Position numbers and translations under genes: made by a program. DNA of 40,142 bases from assembly GCA_035512495.1 (NCBI GenBank), contig DATKDW010000036.1, positions 1 to 40,142 of the forward strand. Reading direction: 5' to 3'. Under the pieces are notes generated by a model that was given only the letters and a program-made list of their open reading frames with translations, did not search any database and was not told the origin of the DNA. This DNA comes from Acidimicrobiales bacterium (GTDB lineage Bacteria > Actinomycetota > Acidimicrobiia > Acidimicrobiales > CADCSY01). Positions 7,832-16,133 of the stretch are shown here, piece by piece. Every line of letters starts with the position of its first letter. The first letter of the stretch is position 1.

Positions 7832-8167
7832 CTACCCGGGTTCGACGACGACCCAGCCCCGACGTTGCAGCTCCGCAGCGAGCATCTCGGCGGGGAGCTT
7901 GCGCAGGACGCGCTCGTTGTTGGTCAGCCGGGGCGCCGGTGGGGGCTGCGTGCCCTCGCCATCGCCCGACTCGGCCTCCCGGAGCAGCTGGTCGATGAAC
8001 GCCGTCGCCTCGTCGGTGGTGAACTTCCCTCCGGCCTGGCGCTGGGTGAAGCCCATCGGGCCCCGGGCGTCACGGAAGTCCACGTGGCCGGCCTCCTGGA
8101 GGAGGCCGAGCAGCTCCTTGATCTGCCGGGCCGAGGCCGGAGGCCCCGATTGCTGGCCGAAGGCCAC
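7832..8167 (-). CDS. Small conserved hypothetical protein
   Basis: This 111-residue protein starts at GTG only 9 bases after the helicase stop and ends 42 bases before the cyclase/ATPase gene, so the three are probably cotranscribed. It has helix-forming segments (SARQIKELLGLLQEAGHVDFRDA and TTDEATAFIDQLL), a disordered Pro-rich linker, and a C-terminal part NNERVLRKLPAEMLAAELQRRGWVVVEPG. There is no signal peptide or membrane helix. I do not recognise a named domain. The location next to an RNA helicase hints at an RNA-linked or accessory role, but nothing in the sequence proves it. Confidence 0.65.
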   Translation of the reverse strand: MAFGQQSGPPASARQIKELLGLLQEAGHVDFRDARGPMGFTQRQAGGKFTTDEATAFIDQLLREAESGDGEGTQPPPAPRLTNNERVLRKLPAEMLAAELQRRGWVVVEPG

Positions 8168-8176
8168 GGCGGAGCC

Positions 8177-9700
8177 TCAGCGCCCCGAGCGGCGGCGTGG
8201 CGGCTGCTGACCGGCGCGGGCGGCGAGCTCGGCACGGGTCCGGGCGGGGGCGTTGGCGCCCCCACGACCGCCGCCGCCGGAGCGACCCCCGCGCTTGGGC
8301 GCGCCGCTCGTGGCCGTCGTGCTCTTGGTGCGGGCGCTTCGCCGGCCGCTGTTCCCGCGAGGCTGGCGGACCGGCTCGTCGACGACCACCGGGGGGGTGA
8401 CGTAGGGGGCCGGAGGGCCGACGAGCTCGCCGATCTCGGCGGCTCCCGGTTGGACCGTGACGGTGCTGGGGCGGATCCCCGCCTGCTTGGCGAGGTTGCG
8501 CACGTCGCGGGCCTGGTCGGGCATGGCCAGGGTGATGACGGTGCCCCCCGCCCCGGCTCGTGCCGTGCGACCCGAGCGGTGGAGGTACGCCTTGTGCTCG
8601 GTCGGCGGGTCGACGTGGACCACGAGGGCGATGTCGTCGACGTGGATGCCGCGGGCGGCGATGTCGGTGGCGACGAGCACGCGGGCGCTCCCGTCGGTGA
8701 ACGCCGCCAGGTTCTGCTCGCGCTTGCGCTGGCTGAGGTTGCCGTGGAGGTCGACGGCCGGGATGCCGGCAGCCGTGAGCTGCTTGGCCAGCTTCTTGGC
8801 GGTGTGCTTGGTCCGCATGAACAGCAGGCTGCGCTCGTGGCCGGCGGCGAGCTCGTGGACCACCTTGGGCTTGTCGGCGGCGCTGACCGAGAAGACGTGG
8901 TGGGTCATCGTCGACACCGGGGCGACCACGGGGTCGACCGAGTGGGTGGTGGGCTCGTGCAGGTAGCGGCGGACGAGCACGTCGACACCGTTGTCGAGGG
9001 TGGCCGAGAACAGCATCCGCTGCCCGTTGCCGGGGGTCTGGTCGAGGATGCGCTTCACGCACGGGAGGAACCCGAGGTCGGCCATGTGGTCGGCCTCGTC
9101 GAGGACGGTGATCTCGACGGCCGAGAGGTCGCAGTGACCCTGGCCGATGAGGTCCTCCAGGCGGCCGGGACAGGCGATGAGGATGTCGACTCCGCGTGCG
9201 AGCGCCTTGACCTGGGGGTTCTGGCCGACACCACCGAAGACGACCGTGGAGGTCAGCCGGGCGGCGTTGGCGAGCGGCGCGACGACGGCGAGCACCTGGT
9301 TGGCCAGCTCGCGGGTGGGCACGAGCACGAGGGCGCGGGGCTGGCGGGCCCGGCGGGACCCACCGGTCAGGCGGCTCACCATCGGGAGGCTGAAGGCCAG
9401 GGTCTTGCCGCTGCCCGTGCGACCACGGCCGAGGACGTCGCGTCCGGCGAGGGTGTCGGGCAACGTGGCCACCTGGATGGGGAAGGGCGACTCGATCCCC
9501 TGACGCACCAGCTCGGCGACGAGCGGGGTCGGGACGCCCAGGCTGGCGAAGGTGGCGTCGGGGTCGAGCACGACCGGAGGGGTGGGTGTCGCGGTGGCGC
9601 GGGGCCGGCCGGGGGCGGAGTGGCGGTCGGTCGCGGGCCGCGACGGGCGACCGGCATGGTCGGGGCGGCGCCGGCGGCGCGGTCGGTCAGGCGTGGTCAT
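8177..9700 (-). CDS. DEAD-box ATP-dependent RNA helicase
   Basis: The 507-residue protein carries the full DEAD-box set in order: Q-motif region (SPFPIQ), Walker A GRTGSGKT, motif Ia PTRELANQ, motif II VLDEADHM, motif III SAT in LFSATL, and motif VI HRSGRTARAG. It unwinds short RNA duplexes using ATP, typically in ribosome assembly or cold adaptation. The N-terminus is Arg-rich and Pro-rich. The tail is basic and Gly/Arg-rich (GGRSGGGGRGG), which usually adds unspecific RNA affinity. The ATG at 9700 is preceded by GAAGGA at proper spacing. The frame runs on upstream, but only as compositional noise. It is the first gene of a probable three-gene unit and is divergent from the FAD oxidoreductase across 136 bases. 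Confidence 0.92.
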   Translation of the reverse strand: MTTPDRPRRRRRPDHAGRPSRPATDRHSAPGRPRATATPTPPVVLDPDATFASLGVPTPLVAELVRQGIESPFPIQVATLPDTLAGRDVLGRGRTGSGKTLAFSLPMVSRLTGGSRRARQPRALVLVPTRELANQVLAVVAPLANAARLTSTVVFGGVGQNPQVKALARGVDILIACPGRLEDLIGQGHCDLSAVEITVLDEADHMADLGFLPCVKRILDQTPGNGQRMLFSATLDNGVDVLVRRYLHEPTTHSVDPVVAPVSTMTHHVFSVSAADKPKVVHELAAGHERSLLFMRTKHTAKKLAKQLTAAGIPAVDLHGNLSQRKREQNLAAFTDGSARVLVATDIAARGIHVDDIALVVHVDPPTEHKAYLHRSGRTARAGAGGTVITLAMPDQARDVRNLAKQAGIRPSTVTVQPGAAEIGELVGPPAPYVTPPVVVDEPVRQPRGNSGRRSARTKSTTATSGAPKRGGRSGGGGRGGANAPARTRAELAARAGQQPPRRRSGR

Positions 9701-9836
9701 GGAGGGTTCCTTCTGCGTGTGTGGGGTCAGGGTGCACGCACCGTGTGCGACACCCGAGCGCCGGCACCAAGGCAGAAGCTCGTTCTCGATCGTACCGGGA
9801 GGGTGGTCAGAACTCGCGATCAGGTCATCAGGCAGG

Positions 9837-11111
9837 ATGCAGGGCGTGGACATCGTTCGGGAACCTGCCCGCGACGTGCCGGTGGTCGCCCGGCCCGACG
9901 TGCTGGTCGTGGGTGGGGGCGCAGCGGGCATCGCCGCCGCCACCGCGGCCGCCCGCCGGGGGGCGGACACCATGTTGGTGGAGGGCTCCGGCTTCCTGGG
10001 CGGCCTGGCGAGCCTCGGCCTCATCAACCTGCTGCTCACCATGGACGACGGCGCCGGCACCCAGGTGGTGGCCGGCATCTGCCAGGAGGTGGTGGACCGG
10101 CTGGAGGCGGGAGGCCACGCCCGCTTCCCGTCGGCAGAGGAGTGGAACCGTGACGATCCCGCCCTCGTCGACCACTGGCGCCGGTGGGGCCTGGTCTGGG
10201 GCGCCCCGCCGGAGGCCGTGCGCTACTCGGTGGCCTTCGACCCCGAGGCGTTCATCGACGTGGCCCACGACCTGCTCGGCCAGGGGCAGGTCCGCCTGCG
10301 CCTGCACACCTGGTTCGCCGACGTCCTGCTCGACGGGGGCGGGCGGATCGACGCCGTGCTGGTGGAGTCGAAGGCCGGTCGCGAGGCCATCTGTCCGTCG
10401 GTGGTGGTCGACGCCACCGGCGACGGGGATGTCTTCGTGGCTGCCGGCGCCGAGCACGAGCGTGTCGCCACGCCGGCCCACCTCTGGTTCCGCGTCGGCG
10501 GCGTCGACATGGACGAGGCGGAGCGGGAGCCTGGGCTCTGGTTCCGCACCACCGGGGCGGGGCGGGTCCTCGTCCCCTGGGGTCCGGGCGAGGGCCGGGT
10601 CGACGCATGCGACCCGGATCAGGTGACCGAGGCGCTCGTCACCGGACGGGTGTCCGGCCGGGCCGCCTTCGAATCCCTGCGGGCCGGTGCGCCCGGGTTC
10701 GCCGATTCCTGGCTCGACGACCACGCCCGGCTCCTCGGGGTGACCGAGAGCCGGCGGCTCGTGGGCCACCACGTGCTGACCAAGGAGGAGGGTGACGTCC
10801 GCTTTGCCGACTCGGTCGCCCAGACCGGGCACTGGACCCGGCGAAAGGTCGTCTACGACGTGCCCTACCGCTGCCTGCGGACGCCGGTGTCGTCGAACCT
10901 CCTGGTGGCGGGGCGCTGCATCTCGACCACGCGCTACGTCCATCAGGCCACCAAGGAGATCCCGGCGGCGATGGCGACGGGGGAGGCCGCCGGTGTCGCC
11001 GCGGCGCTGGCCGCTCCCGGCGGAGACGTGCACGCCGTCGACGTGGACGCCCTGCGGGCCGACCTGCGCGCCGGCGGGGCGATCATCGGCGGCGACGGCG
11101 TGGGCCGTTGA
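9837..11111 (+). CDS. FAD-dependent oxidoreductase (PF12831-type)
   Basis: The 424-residue protein opens with a Rossmann dinucleotide-binding fold: VLVVGGGAAGIAAATAAARRG (GxGxxG near residues 26-31), followed by an acidic strand end in LVEGSGFLGG. The later motif VVVDATGDGDV and the C-terminal LLVAGRCISTTRYVHQ...EIPAAMATGEAAGVAAA are typical of FAD-dependent oxidoreductases of the FAD_oxidored family. The segment FLGGLASLGLINLLL matches that family too. The substrate is unknown. There is no signal peptide and no Fe-S cysteine motif. The ATG at 9837 has a weak GGCAGG before it. GTG at 9846 is an alternative start. Confidence 0.85.
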   Translation: MQGVDIVREPARDVPVVARPDVLVVGGGAAGIAAATAAARRGADTMLVEGSGFLGGLASLGLINLLLTMDDGAGTQVVAGICQEVVDRLEAGGHARFPSAEEWNRDDPALVDHWRRWGLVWGAPPEAVRYSVAFDPEAFIDVAHDLLGQGQVRLRLHTWFADVLLDGGGRIDAVLVESKAGREAICPSVVVDATGDGDVFVAAGAEHERVATPAHLWFRVGGVDMDEAEREPGLWFRTTGAGRVLVPWGPGEGRVDACDPDQVTEALVTGRVSGRAAFESLRAGAPGFADSWLDDHARLLGVTESRRLVGHHVLTKEEGDVRFADSVAQTGHWTRRKVVYDVPYRCLRTPVSSNLLVAGRCISTTRYVHQATKEIPAAMATGEAAGVAAALAAPGGDVHAVDVDALRADLRAGGAIIGGDGVGR

Positions 11112-11120
11112 GGTGGTCGG

Positions 11121-11792
11121 TCAGCTCCGCTGGCTCGGGTCGTTGAAGACCACGGTGACGCGCTCGTAGCCGAGGGAGCGCAGCATCGTCTCCAGCATCT
11201 CCCGGGTGTTCTGCTCTGCCCGCTCGCGGAGGCCCGACTGACGTGCCGCCTCGGCCAGCTCGTCGGCTGCGAGCAGGTACAGCTCCCGCTCCGAGGTCGG
11301 GCTGTCGGAGAGGACCGAGCCGATCCGGTCGAGAGCGCCGCGTTCACGGTTGATGACGAAGCTGCGTTCGGGCTCGATCACGGGATCGGCCAGCTCCGCG
11401 GCGGGCAGGGTGATGCGCACCGTTCGGCCGTCCTCGCTGACCTCGATGGCGTCCTCGTCGAGCCCGGAGAAGTCGACCCCGGCCGCGACGTTGCCCCCCG
11501 CCAGGAAGGTGGTGCGCTCGCCCCGGATGAAGGTCGGGACGAAGCGGGTGCGGTCCTCGACGTCGACGATGACCTGGAACTGGCCCGTTGCCGCCCGGTA
11601 CTCGCTCAGGTCCCCGATCGCCTCCAGGAGCGAGGGTTGGGTGCGGTCGACCCGCTCCGAGCGAAAGGGGTTGCTGATGGAAGGAAACATTCCGACCACC
11701 CAGCCGGCGGCGACGAGCACCATCACCGCCACGAGGGCGAGGCTGACCACTCGGCTGAGGACGGGGCGGCGGCGGGAGGAGTCTTCTCTCAC
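11121..11792 (-). CDS. DUF4230 membrane-anchored protein
   Basis: The 223-residue protein has one N-terminal transmembrane helix (about residues 14-36, VVSLALVAVMVLVAAGWVVGMF) after a short basic start, so it is probably anchored with the bulk outside. The rest fits DUF4230: LLEAIGDLSEYRAATGQFQVIVDVE, then ERTTFLAGGNVAAGVDFSGL, a strand with RTVRITLPAAELADPVIEPE, and a C-terminal helix with AEQNTREMLETMLRSLGYERVTVVF. Function of the family is unknown. It is convergent with the FAD oxidoreductase (9 bases apart) and divergent from the first PPOX gene, sharing a 127-base upstream region with it. Confidence 0.8.
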   Translation of the reverse strand: MREDSSRRRPVLSRVVSLALVAVMVLVAAGWVVGMFPSISNPFRSERVDRTQPSLLEAIGDLSEYRAATGQFQVIVDVEDRTRFVPTFIRGERTTFLAGGNVAAGVDFSGLDEDAIEVSEDGRTVRITLPAAELADPVIEPERSFVINRERGALDRIGSVLSDSPTSERELYLLAADELAEAARQSGLRERAEQNTREMLETMLRSLGYERVTVVFNDPSQRS

Positions 11793-11872
11793 GGAGACCC
11801 CCTACCCAGCTTCGGGACGTCGCGACCGCCCCGGGAGGTGCGAAGGGCGGTGACCCTCGGCGCCACCGGGAG

Positions 11873-11886
11873 GACCTTGGACTCTG
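11873..11886 (+). promoter_or_regulatory. DosR-like box, copy 1
   Basis: GACCTTGGACTCTG ends 33 bases before the PPOX start at 11920. It fits the pattern GACCNNNGRCYCTG found four times in the promoter regions of this USP/PPOX block. The core resembles the dormancy regulator DosR site (GGGACTTNNGNCCCT type). The match to a known regulator is inference. Confidence 0.5.
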
Positions 11887-11919
11887 ATCGCTCGGGGGCG
11901 CCGAGCGGATGATGGCGAC

Positions 11920-12351
11920 ATGGACCTCGACAGGAACGGTCGCGAAGTGCCCGGTCGGGACGAGTGCATGCGTCTCCTGGGCACCGCCACCGTGGGGCGG
12001 GTCGCCATCACGTCGCGTGCCCTCCCGACGGTCGTGCCGGTCAGCTTCTTCATCGACGGTGACCGGATCGTCGTGCGGGCCTGTGAGGGCGGTGAGCTCG
12101 AGGCAGCCACGGCCGAGGCCGTCGTCGCCTTCGAGGCCGACGACCTCGACCCCAGCGGCGAGCGGGGTTGGAGCGTGGTGGTCATCGGTGTCGCCCGGCC
12201 GATCTGCGATGCCGCCGAGCTGCTGGCGCTGCGAGCCACCCCGGTCGGCCGGTGGATGCTCGACGGGAGCGCTCGGATCATCGAGATCTCGACGGATCTC
12301 GTCACGGGCCGCAGGATGGTGCCGGCGATGACCGACGTCTACCTCGGCTGA
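11920..12351 (+). CDS. PPOX-family (pyridoxamine 5'-phosphate oxidase-like) flavoprotein, paralog 1
   Basis: The 143-residue split-barrel protein begins DLDRNGREVPGRDECMRLL and shows the short PPOX layout: GTATVGRVAITSRALPTVVPVSFFID, then DRIVVRACEGGELEAAT, then VVAFEADDLDP, then GWSVVVIGVARPI. Such proteins bind FMN or F420 as dimers and often serve in redox or stress physiology. It is a clear paralog of the minus-strand gene ending at 15558, with about the same length and block order. A DosR-like box lies 33 bases upstream. The phosphotransferase/kinase gene follows 29 bases later and is probably in the same operon. Confidence 0.82.
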   Translation: MDLDRNGREVPGRDECMRLLGTATVGRVAITSRALPTVVPVSFFIDGDRIVVRACEGGELEAATAEAVVAFEADDLDPSGERGWSVVVIGVARPICDAAELLALRATPVGRWMLDGSARIIEISTDLVTGRRMVPAMTDVYLG

Positions 12352-12380
12352 CGTCGTTGGCCGGCGGGCCCGGAGGAGCG

Positions 12381-13883
12381 ATGCGACCAGGTGGCGGTGG
12401 ATCGGTGAGCGACGACGGGTCCTCTGTCGACGTCTCGCCCGCGGTCGCCGAGACCCACTCCGGGGTCGTCTTCCTGCTCGGCGACCGGGCCTACAAGCTC
12501 AAGAAACCGCTCGACCTCGGATTCCTCGACTTCACGACCCGTGAGGCCCGCCAGGCTGTCTGTCGCCGAGAGGTCGAGCTGAACCGGCGTCTGGCCCCCG
12601 ACGTGTACCTGGGGGTGGCCGACGTCACGGGCACGTCGGGCGAGCTCTGCGACCACCTGGTGGTGATGCGTCGCATGCCGTCCAGCCGTCGCCTGTCGAC
12701 GCTCGTGACGGCCGGGGTCGATGTGGACGACCAGGTCGATGCCGTGGCACGGACGATGGCGTCGTTCCACGGTCGGGCCGAACGGTGTCCAGCTGCCGAT
12801 GCCGCGGCCGCAGCGGCGGCGGCGGCCGGCCGCTGGGCGGCGAACACTGCGGTGCTGCGGAAGGAGGCTGGCCGCCTGGTCCCCGCGGAAGACGTCGAGC
12901 GGGTGGACGCCCTCGCGGCGAGGTACCTCGCCGGCCGGAGTGAGCTGTTCGAGCAACGGGTCCTGGCCGGTCGGGCGTGCGACGGCCACGGCGACCTGCT
13001 GGCCGACGACATCTTCTGCCTCGACGACGGCCCGCGGATCCTCGACTGCATCGAGTTCGACGACGAGCTCCGGTACGGCGATGGCCTCGCCGATGTCGCC
13101 TTCCTGGCCATGGACCTCGAGCACCTCGGTCGGCCGGACCTCGGTACGCGCCTCCTCGAGGTGTATCGGGCCGCCGCCGGTGACGAGTGGCCGGCGTCGC
13201 TCGCTCACCACCACATCGCCTACCGGGCACAGGTCCGCGCCAAGGTGGCGACGATCCGGGCCGGCCAGGGTGGCGAGGGCGCGGGGGAGGAGGCAGAGCG
13301 GCGCCTGACCCTGGCGCGTCGACACCTCGAGGCGGCCCGAGTGCGACTCGTCCTGGTCGGTGGCCTGCCGGGCACCGGCAAGTCAACCCTTGCTGCCGGG
13401 ATCGGGCGTGCCCTCGGCGCCGTGGTGCTGCGGACCGACGAGGTCAGAAAGGAGCTCGCCGGCCTGCCCGCTACCCAGCCCGCCGGCGCCGCTTACGGCG
13501 AGGGGATCTACCGGGCCGAGCACACCGCCGCGGCGTACCGGGAGGCGCTGGCCCGTGCCGGCTCGGCCCTACGCTCCGGCGAGACCGTGGTGCTCGACGC
13601 GTCGTGGTCGCAGGCGCGCCACCGCGGGTGGGCGCGGGAGACGGGCGCCGGCACGAACAGCGACGTCGTCGAGCTGCGCTGTGACGCCCCGGTCGAGGTG
13701 ACCTCCGCCCGCCTCCTGGCGAGGGCCCGGCAGGGAGGCGACGCCTCCGATGCCGATCCAGCCATCGGGGCGGCGATGGCATCGGACCGCGACCCGTGGC
13801 CGGAGGCGACGACGGTGGACACCGCCGCCGATCCCCGAGCGGCGCTCGACCTCGCCCTGGCCGCCGTCTCCTCGTTGCAGTAG
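12381..13883 (+). CDS. Phosphotransferase / P-loop kinase fusion (Rv2004c type)
   Basis: The 500-residue protein fuses two nucleotide-binding modules. Residues ~15-300 resemble aminoglycoside-phosphotransferase-fold kinases: YKLKKPLDLGFLDF, the catalytic loop H203-G-D205-LLADDIF, and the metal-binding DCIEFDDELRYGD. Residues ~320-500 are an AAA_33-type P-loop kinase with Walker A GLPGTGKS (328-335) and a later LLARARQG helix. Mycobacterial Rv2004c, a DosR-regulon member, has this same architecture and is next to a universal stress gene, as here. The substrate is unknown. The ATG follows GGAGGAGCG. GTG at 12405 is an alternative. It is convergent with the USP gene that ends at 13907. Confidence 0.82.
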   Translation: MRPGGGGSVSDDGSSVDVSPAVAETHSGVVFLLGDRAYKLKKPLDLGFLDFTTREARQAVCRREVELNRRLAPDVYLGVADVTGTSGELCDHLVVMRRMPSSRRLSTLVTAGVDVDDQVDAVARTMASFHGRAERCPAADAAAAAAAAAGRWAANTAVLRKEAGRLVPAEDVERVDALAARYLAGRSELFEQRVLAGRACDGHGDLLADDIFCLDDGPRILDCIEFDDELRYGDGLADVAFLAMDLEHLGRPDLGTRLLEVYRAAAGDEWPASLAHHHIAYRAQVRAKVATIRAGQGGEGAGEEAERRLTLARRHLEAARVRLVLVGGLPGTGKSTLAAGIGRALGAVVLRTDEVRKELAGLPATQPAGAAYGEGIYRAEHTAAAYREALARAGSALRSGETVVLDASWSQARHRGWARETGAGTNSDVVELRCDAPVEVTSARLLARARQGGDASDADPAIGAAMASDRDPWPEATTVDTAADPRAALDLALAAVSSLQ

Positions 13884-13906
13884 ACGAGCTTCGACCCACG
13901 GCTGCC

Positions 13907-14560
13907 TCAGGAGGCGTGCGCAGCGACGCCGTCGGTCCCCACGGGTGCCGACGGCTCGGCCACGAGGAGGATCGGGACGCTGACGGCACGGGAGAGCTTC
14001 GCCGCCACGCTGCCGAGCAGCGCCTTGGAGAGCCCGGCGCCCCTGGCCCCGGCCACGAGCAGGTCGTAGCCGTTGTCGATGGCGTAGCCGGTGAGGGCGT
14101 CGGCCACCCGCCCGTTGAGGACGATCGCCTCCGTGACCGGCATCGGGGACTGGCTCATCGCCCGCTCGAGCGAGCGTCGGGCCCCGAGGTTCTCGGACTC
14201 CCACTGGGGACCGCCGCCGGCGGCGTCGTAGTCGATCACCGCGGCGAGGGTGAGCCGGCCGATGCGGTCGTCGAGCATGTCGACCACCCGGCGCAGGGCT
14301 GCCTCGCTGTGGGTCGAGCCGTCGCAGCCCACCAGGACGTCGACCCTTCCGCCACCCATCGCCCCCGGAGATGCGACCAGCTGGACTCCGTACTGGCCTT
14401 CGCCGTGGGCGGCATCGACGGCGAGCGCGATCGCGAAGGGGCCGAAGCCGAGGCCGAGGCCGAGCCACGGGACCAGGCTGTGGCCGCGGCGGCGCATGGC
14501 CAGCGCCAGGACGACGCCGGTGGCGAACCAGAGCACGAGGAAGACCAGGAGCGTCGTCAT
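13907..14560 (-). CDS. Universal stress protein with N-terminal membrane helices
   Basis: The 217-residue protein starts with two hydrophobic segments (LLVFLVLWFATGVVLALAM and WLGLGLGFGPFAIALAV, with a short charged turn between), then a single UspA domain from about residue 60: VDVLVGCDGSTHSEAALRRVV, with GARGAGLSKALLGS near the end. The ATP motif G-2x-G-9x-G(S/T) is nearly complete, with a spacing of 8 instead of 9. The membrane part places the USP domain at the inner face, unlike the usual soluble form. A DosR-like box lies 34 bases upstream on this strand. The longer frame upstream of the ATG at 14560 is Arg/Pro-rich noise. The gene is divergent from the second USP. Confidence 0.8.
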   Translation of the reverse strand: MTTLLVFLVLWFATGVVLALAMRRRGHSLVPWLGLGLGFGPFAIALAVDAAHGEGQYGVQLVASPGAMGGGRVDVLVGCDGSTHSEAALRRVVDMLDDRIGRLTLAAVIDYDAAGGGPQWESENLGARRSLERAMSQSPMPVTEAIVLNGRVADALTGYAIDNGYDLLVAGARGAGLSKALLGSVAAKLSRAVSVPILLVAEPSAPVGTDGVAAHAS

Positions 14561-14594
14561 GGCCCCATCATCGTCCTGGCGCGGTGGGTGCCGG

Positions 14595-14608
14595 CAGGGT
14601 CTTTGGTC
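14595..14608 (-). promoter_or_regulatory. DosR-like box, copy 2
   Basis: Read on the minus strand, GACCAAAGACCCTG lies 34 bases upstream of the membrane USP start at 14560 and fits GACCNNNGRCYCTG exactly. It shares the 158-base divergent region with copy 3. Confidence 0.45.
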
Positions 14609-14645
14609 GTCATCGGAAGGGACTGCGCGCCCCATTGGGGCTCGT

Positions 14646-14659
14646 GACCTTCGACTCTG
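14646..14659 (+). promoter_or_regulatory. DosR-like box, copy 3
   Basis: GACCTTCGACTCTG ends 59 bases upstream of the tandem USP start at 14719. Only two of its 14 bases differ from copies 1 and 4 combined, and its 3' neighbour GGCC continues the resemblance to copy 4 (GGTC). Confidence 0.5.
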
Positions 14660-14718
14660 GCCGCGCCCCACCAGGGGCCGCATCCTCAGGGTGTGTCAGA
14701 TCTCCAGGAGGCAATGCG

Positions 14719-15516
14719 ATGATCAGCGGATTCCTCGTCCCACTCGACGGCTCCACGCGAGCCGAGGCCGCGCTCGGTCCGGCCGGTGCGCTGGCCCGAC
14801 GGCGAGGCGTCAAGGTCGAGCTGTTGACGGTGGTCCCGTCAGATGACGACCGTCAGGCACTCGAGGAGTACCTGAGCGAGGTGGGGGAGCGCACGTCCCT
14901 GCCGTTGGCGGGGAGGGAGGTGGTGGTCGGTGGCGACCCCGCCGAGGTGATCCTGCAGCGCGCTGAGGGGGTGCCGGGAACGATCGTCTGCATGGGGACC
15001 CACGGGCACGGCATGGTCCGACGTCTCTTCCTGGGCACCGTGAGCGAAGTGGTGGTGCGGGGGGCCGATCGGCACGTGCTGCTGGTGGGGCCCCGTTGCG
15101 CCGAGCGCCTCACCTTCGGCCGGGTGACGGCTTGCCTCGACGGCTCATCCCTCGCCGAGCGGGTGCTGGCGCCCGCCGCCGAGTGGGCCGAAGCCCTCGG
15201 TGTTCCCCTGTGGCTGGTCCAGGCGACCGGCGGTGAGATGCCCACCAGCCGGGGGGACCTCGTGGAGAGCGCCTACCTCCAGCGCACTGCCCGGCAGGTG
15301 GAGGCCGAGGGCAAGGTTGACGTCGAGTGGGACGTGCTGCACGGGACCGACCCCGCAACGGTGATCACGGACCACGTGTCGGGGTCGCCCGGCTCGCTCG
15401 TCGCGCTGACCACCCACGGTCGCTCCGGCATCCAGCGCGCCGTGCTGGGCAGTGTGGCCATGCAGGTGGCCCACGACGCGACCTCACCCCTCCTCGTGCT
15501 CCACCCACGGGACTGA
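14719..15516 (+). CDS. Tandem universal stress protein (two UspA domains)
   Basis: The 265-residue protein contains two USP folds. Domain 1 (residues ~1-130) starts MISGFLVPLDGSTRAEAAL and has the ATP-binding motif GTHGHGMVRRLFLGT with exact G-2x-G-9x-G(T) spacing. Domain 2 (~135-265) starts TFGRVTACLDGSSLAERVL and ends TTHGRSGIQRAVLGS, with the first Gly replaced by Thr. Tandem USPs of this kind are common in the mycobacterial dormancy response. The ATG has a near-perfect AGGAGG 8 bases upstream, and a DosR-like box lies 59 bases before it. It is convergent with PPOX paralog 2, 41 bases away. Confidence 0.88.
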   Translation: MISGFLVPLDGSTRAEAALGPAGALARRRGVKVELLTVVPSDDDRQALEEYLSEVGERTSLPLAGREVVVGGDPAEVILQRAEGVPGTIVCMGTHGHGMVRRLFLGTVSEVVVRGADRHVLLVGPRCAERLTFGRVTACLDGSSLAERVLAPAAEWAEALGVPLWLVQATGGEMPTSRGDLVESAYLQRTARQVEAEGKVDVEWDVLHGTDPATVITDHVSGSPGSLVALTTHGRSGIQRAVLGSVAMQVAHDATSPLLVLHPRD

Positions 15517-15557
15517 GAGGCCGCACCGCCGGCTGGGCGCCCCTGATCGCGCCGAAG

Positions 15558-15977
15558 TCAGACGCCGAGCCGTCGCCCGGTGACCATCTCGGTCGAGATG
15601 GCGATGATGCGTTCGTCGTCGCCCGGGGCCCAGCGCGGGATCGGTGTCGTCGCCAGGTCCTCCAGCTCGGCCGGGTCGTCGATGACCCGTGCCATGCCGG
15701 TGACGACGACGCTCCAACCCGAGTGGTCGAAGGGATCGAAGTCGTCGACCTCGAAGGCGACGACGGTGTTCCTGGAGGCGGCTTCGAGCTTGGTGCCGTA
15801 GCCGGTCCGCACGAGGATCCGGTCGACGTCGAGGAAGAAGTTCACGGGGAGGACGACCGGCAGTGCACCCGAGGTGAGGCCGATGCGCCCGAGGCGGGCT
15901 CCGGCGAGCAGGCGCAGGCACTCGTCGCGCTCGAGCACCGTGAGGCTGTTCCGGTCGAGGTCCACGGCGGGAAGCAT
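15558..15977 (-). CDS. PPOX-family flavoprotein, paralog 2
   Basis: The 139-residue protein matches paralog 1 block by block: DLDRNSLTVLERDECLRLL, GRIGLTSGALPVVLPVNFFLD, DRILVRTGYGTKLEAAS, VVAFEVDDFDPF and GWSVVVTGMARVI. It is a split-barrel flavin- or F420-binding protein of unknown substrate. The ATG at 15977 lies 22 bases downstream of a DosR-like box read on the same strand. The frame continues far upstream through the P450 locus, but that is antisense noise. The divergent neighbour is the P450 gene, 156 bases away. Confidence 0.82.
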   Translation of the reverse strand: MLPAVDLDRNSLTVLERDECLRLLAGARLGRIGLTSGALPVVLPVNFFLDVDRILVRTGYGTKLEAASRNTVVAFEVDDFDPFDHSGWSVVVTGMARVIDDPAELEDLATTPIPRWAPGDDERIIAISTEMVTGRRLGV

Positions 15978-15999
15978 CGGCGACCGGTCGCTCGCCGAC

Positions 16000-16013
16000 C
16001 AGGGCCGAAGGTC
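16000..16013 (-). promoter_or_regulatory. DosR-like box, copy 4
   Basis: Read on the minus strand, GACCTTCGGCCCTG lies 22 bases upstream of the PPOX start at 15977. The surrounding GGGACCTTCGGCCCT is an almost perfect dyad and the closest of the four to the published DosR consensus. Confidence 0.52.
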
Positions 16014-16133
16014 CCTTTCCGGGCCCCGGCGCCGCGGCACGCGTGCGCGAGGAGGACCAGGTGCGCGACGATGAGACGGATCCAGCCCGGTGTCTCTAGG
16101 GTCTGCGATGAACCACGTCCGAGGGGGCCTGCA

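Noticed and set aside
7865-10153. A 762-codon + strand open frame over the helicase
   Set aside because: It is antisense to all DEAD-box motifs and has low-complexity Gly/Val/Asp composition.
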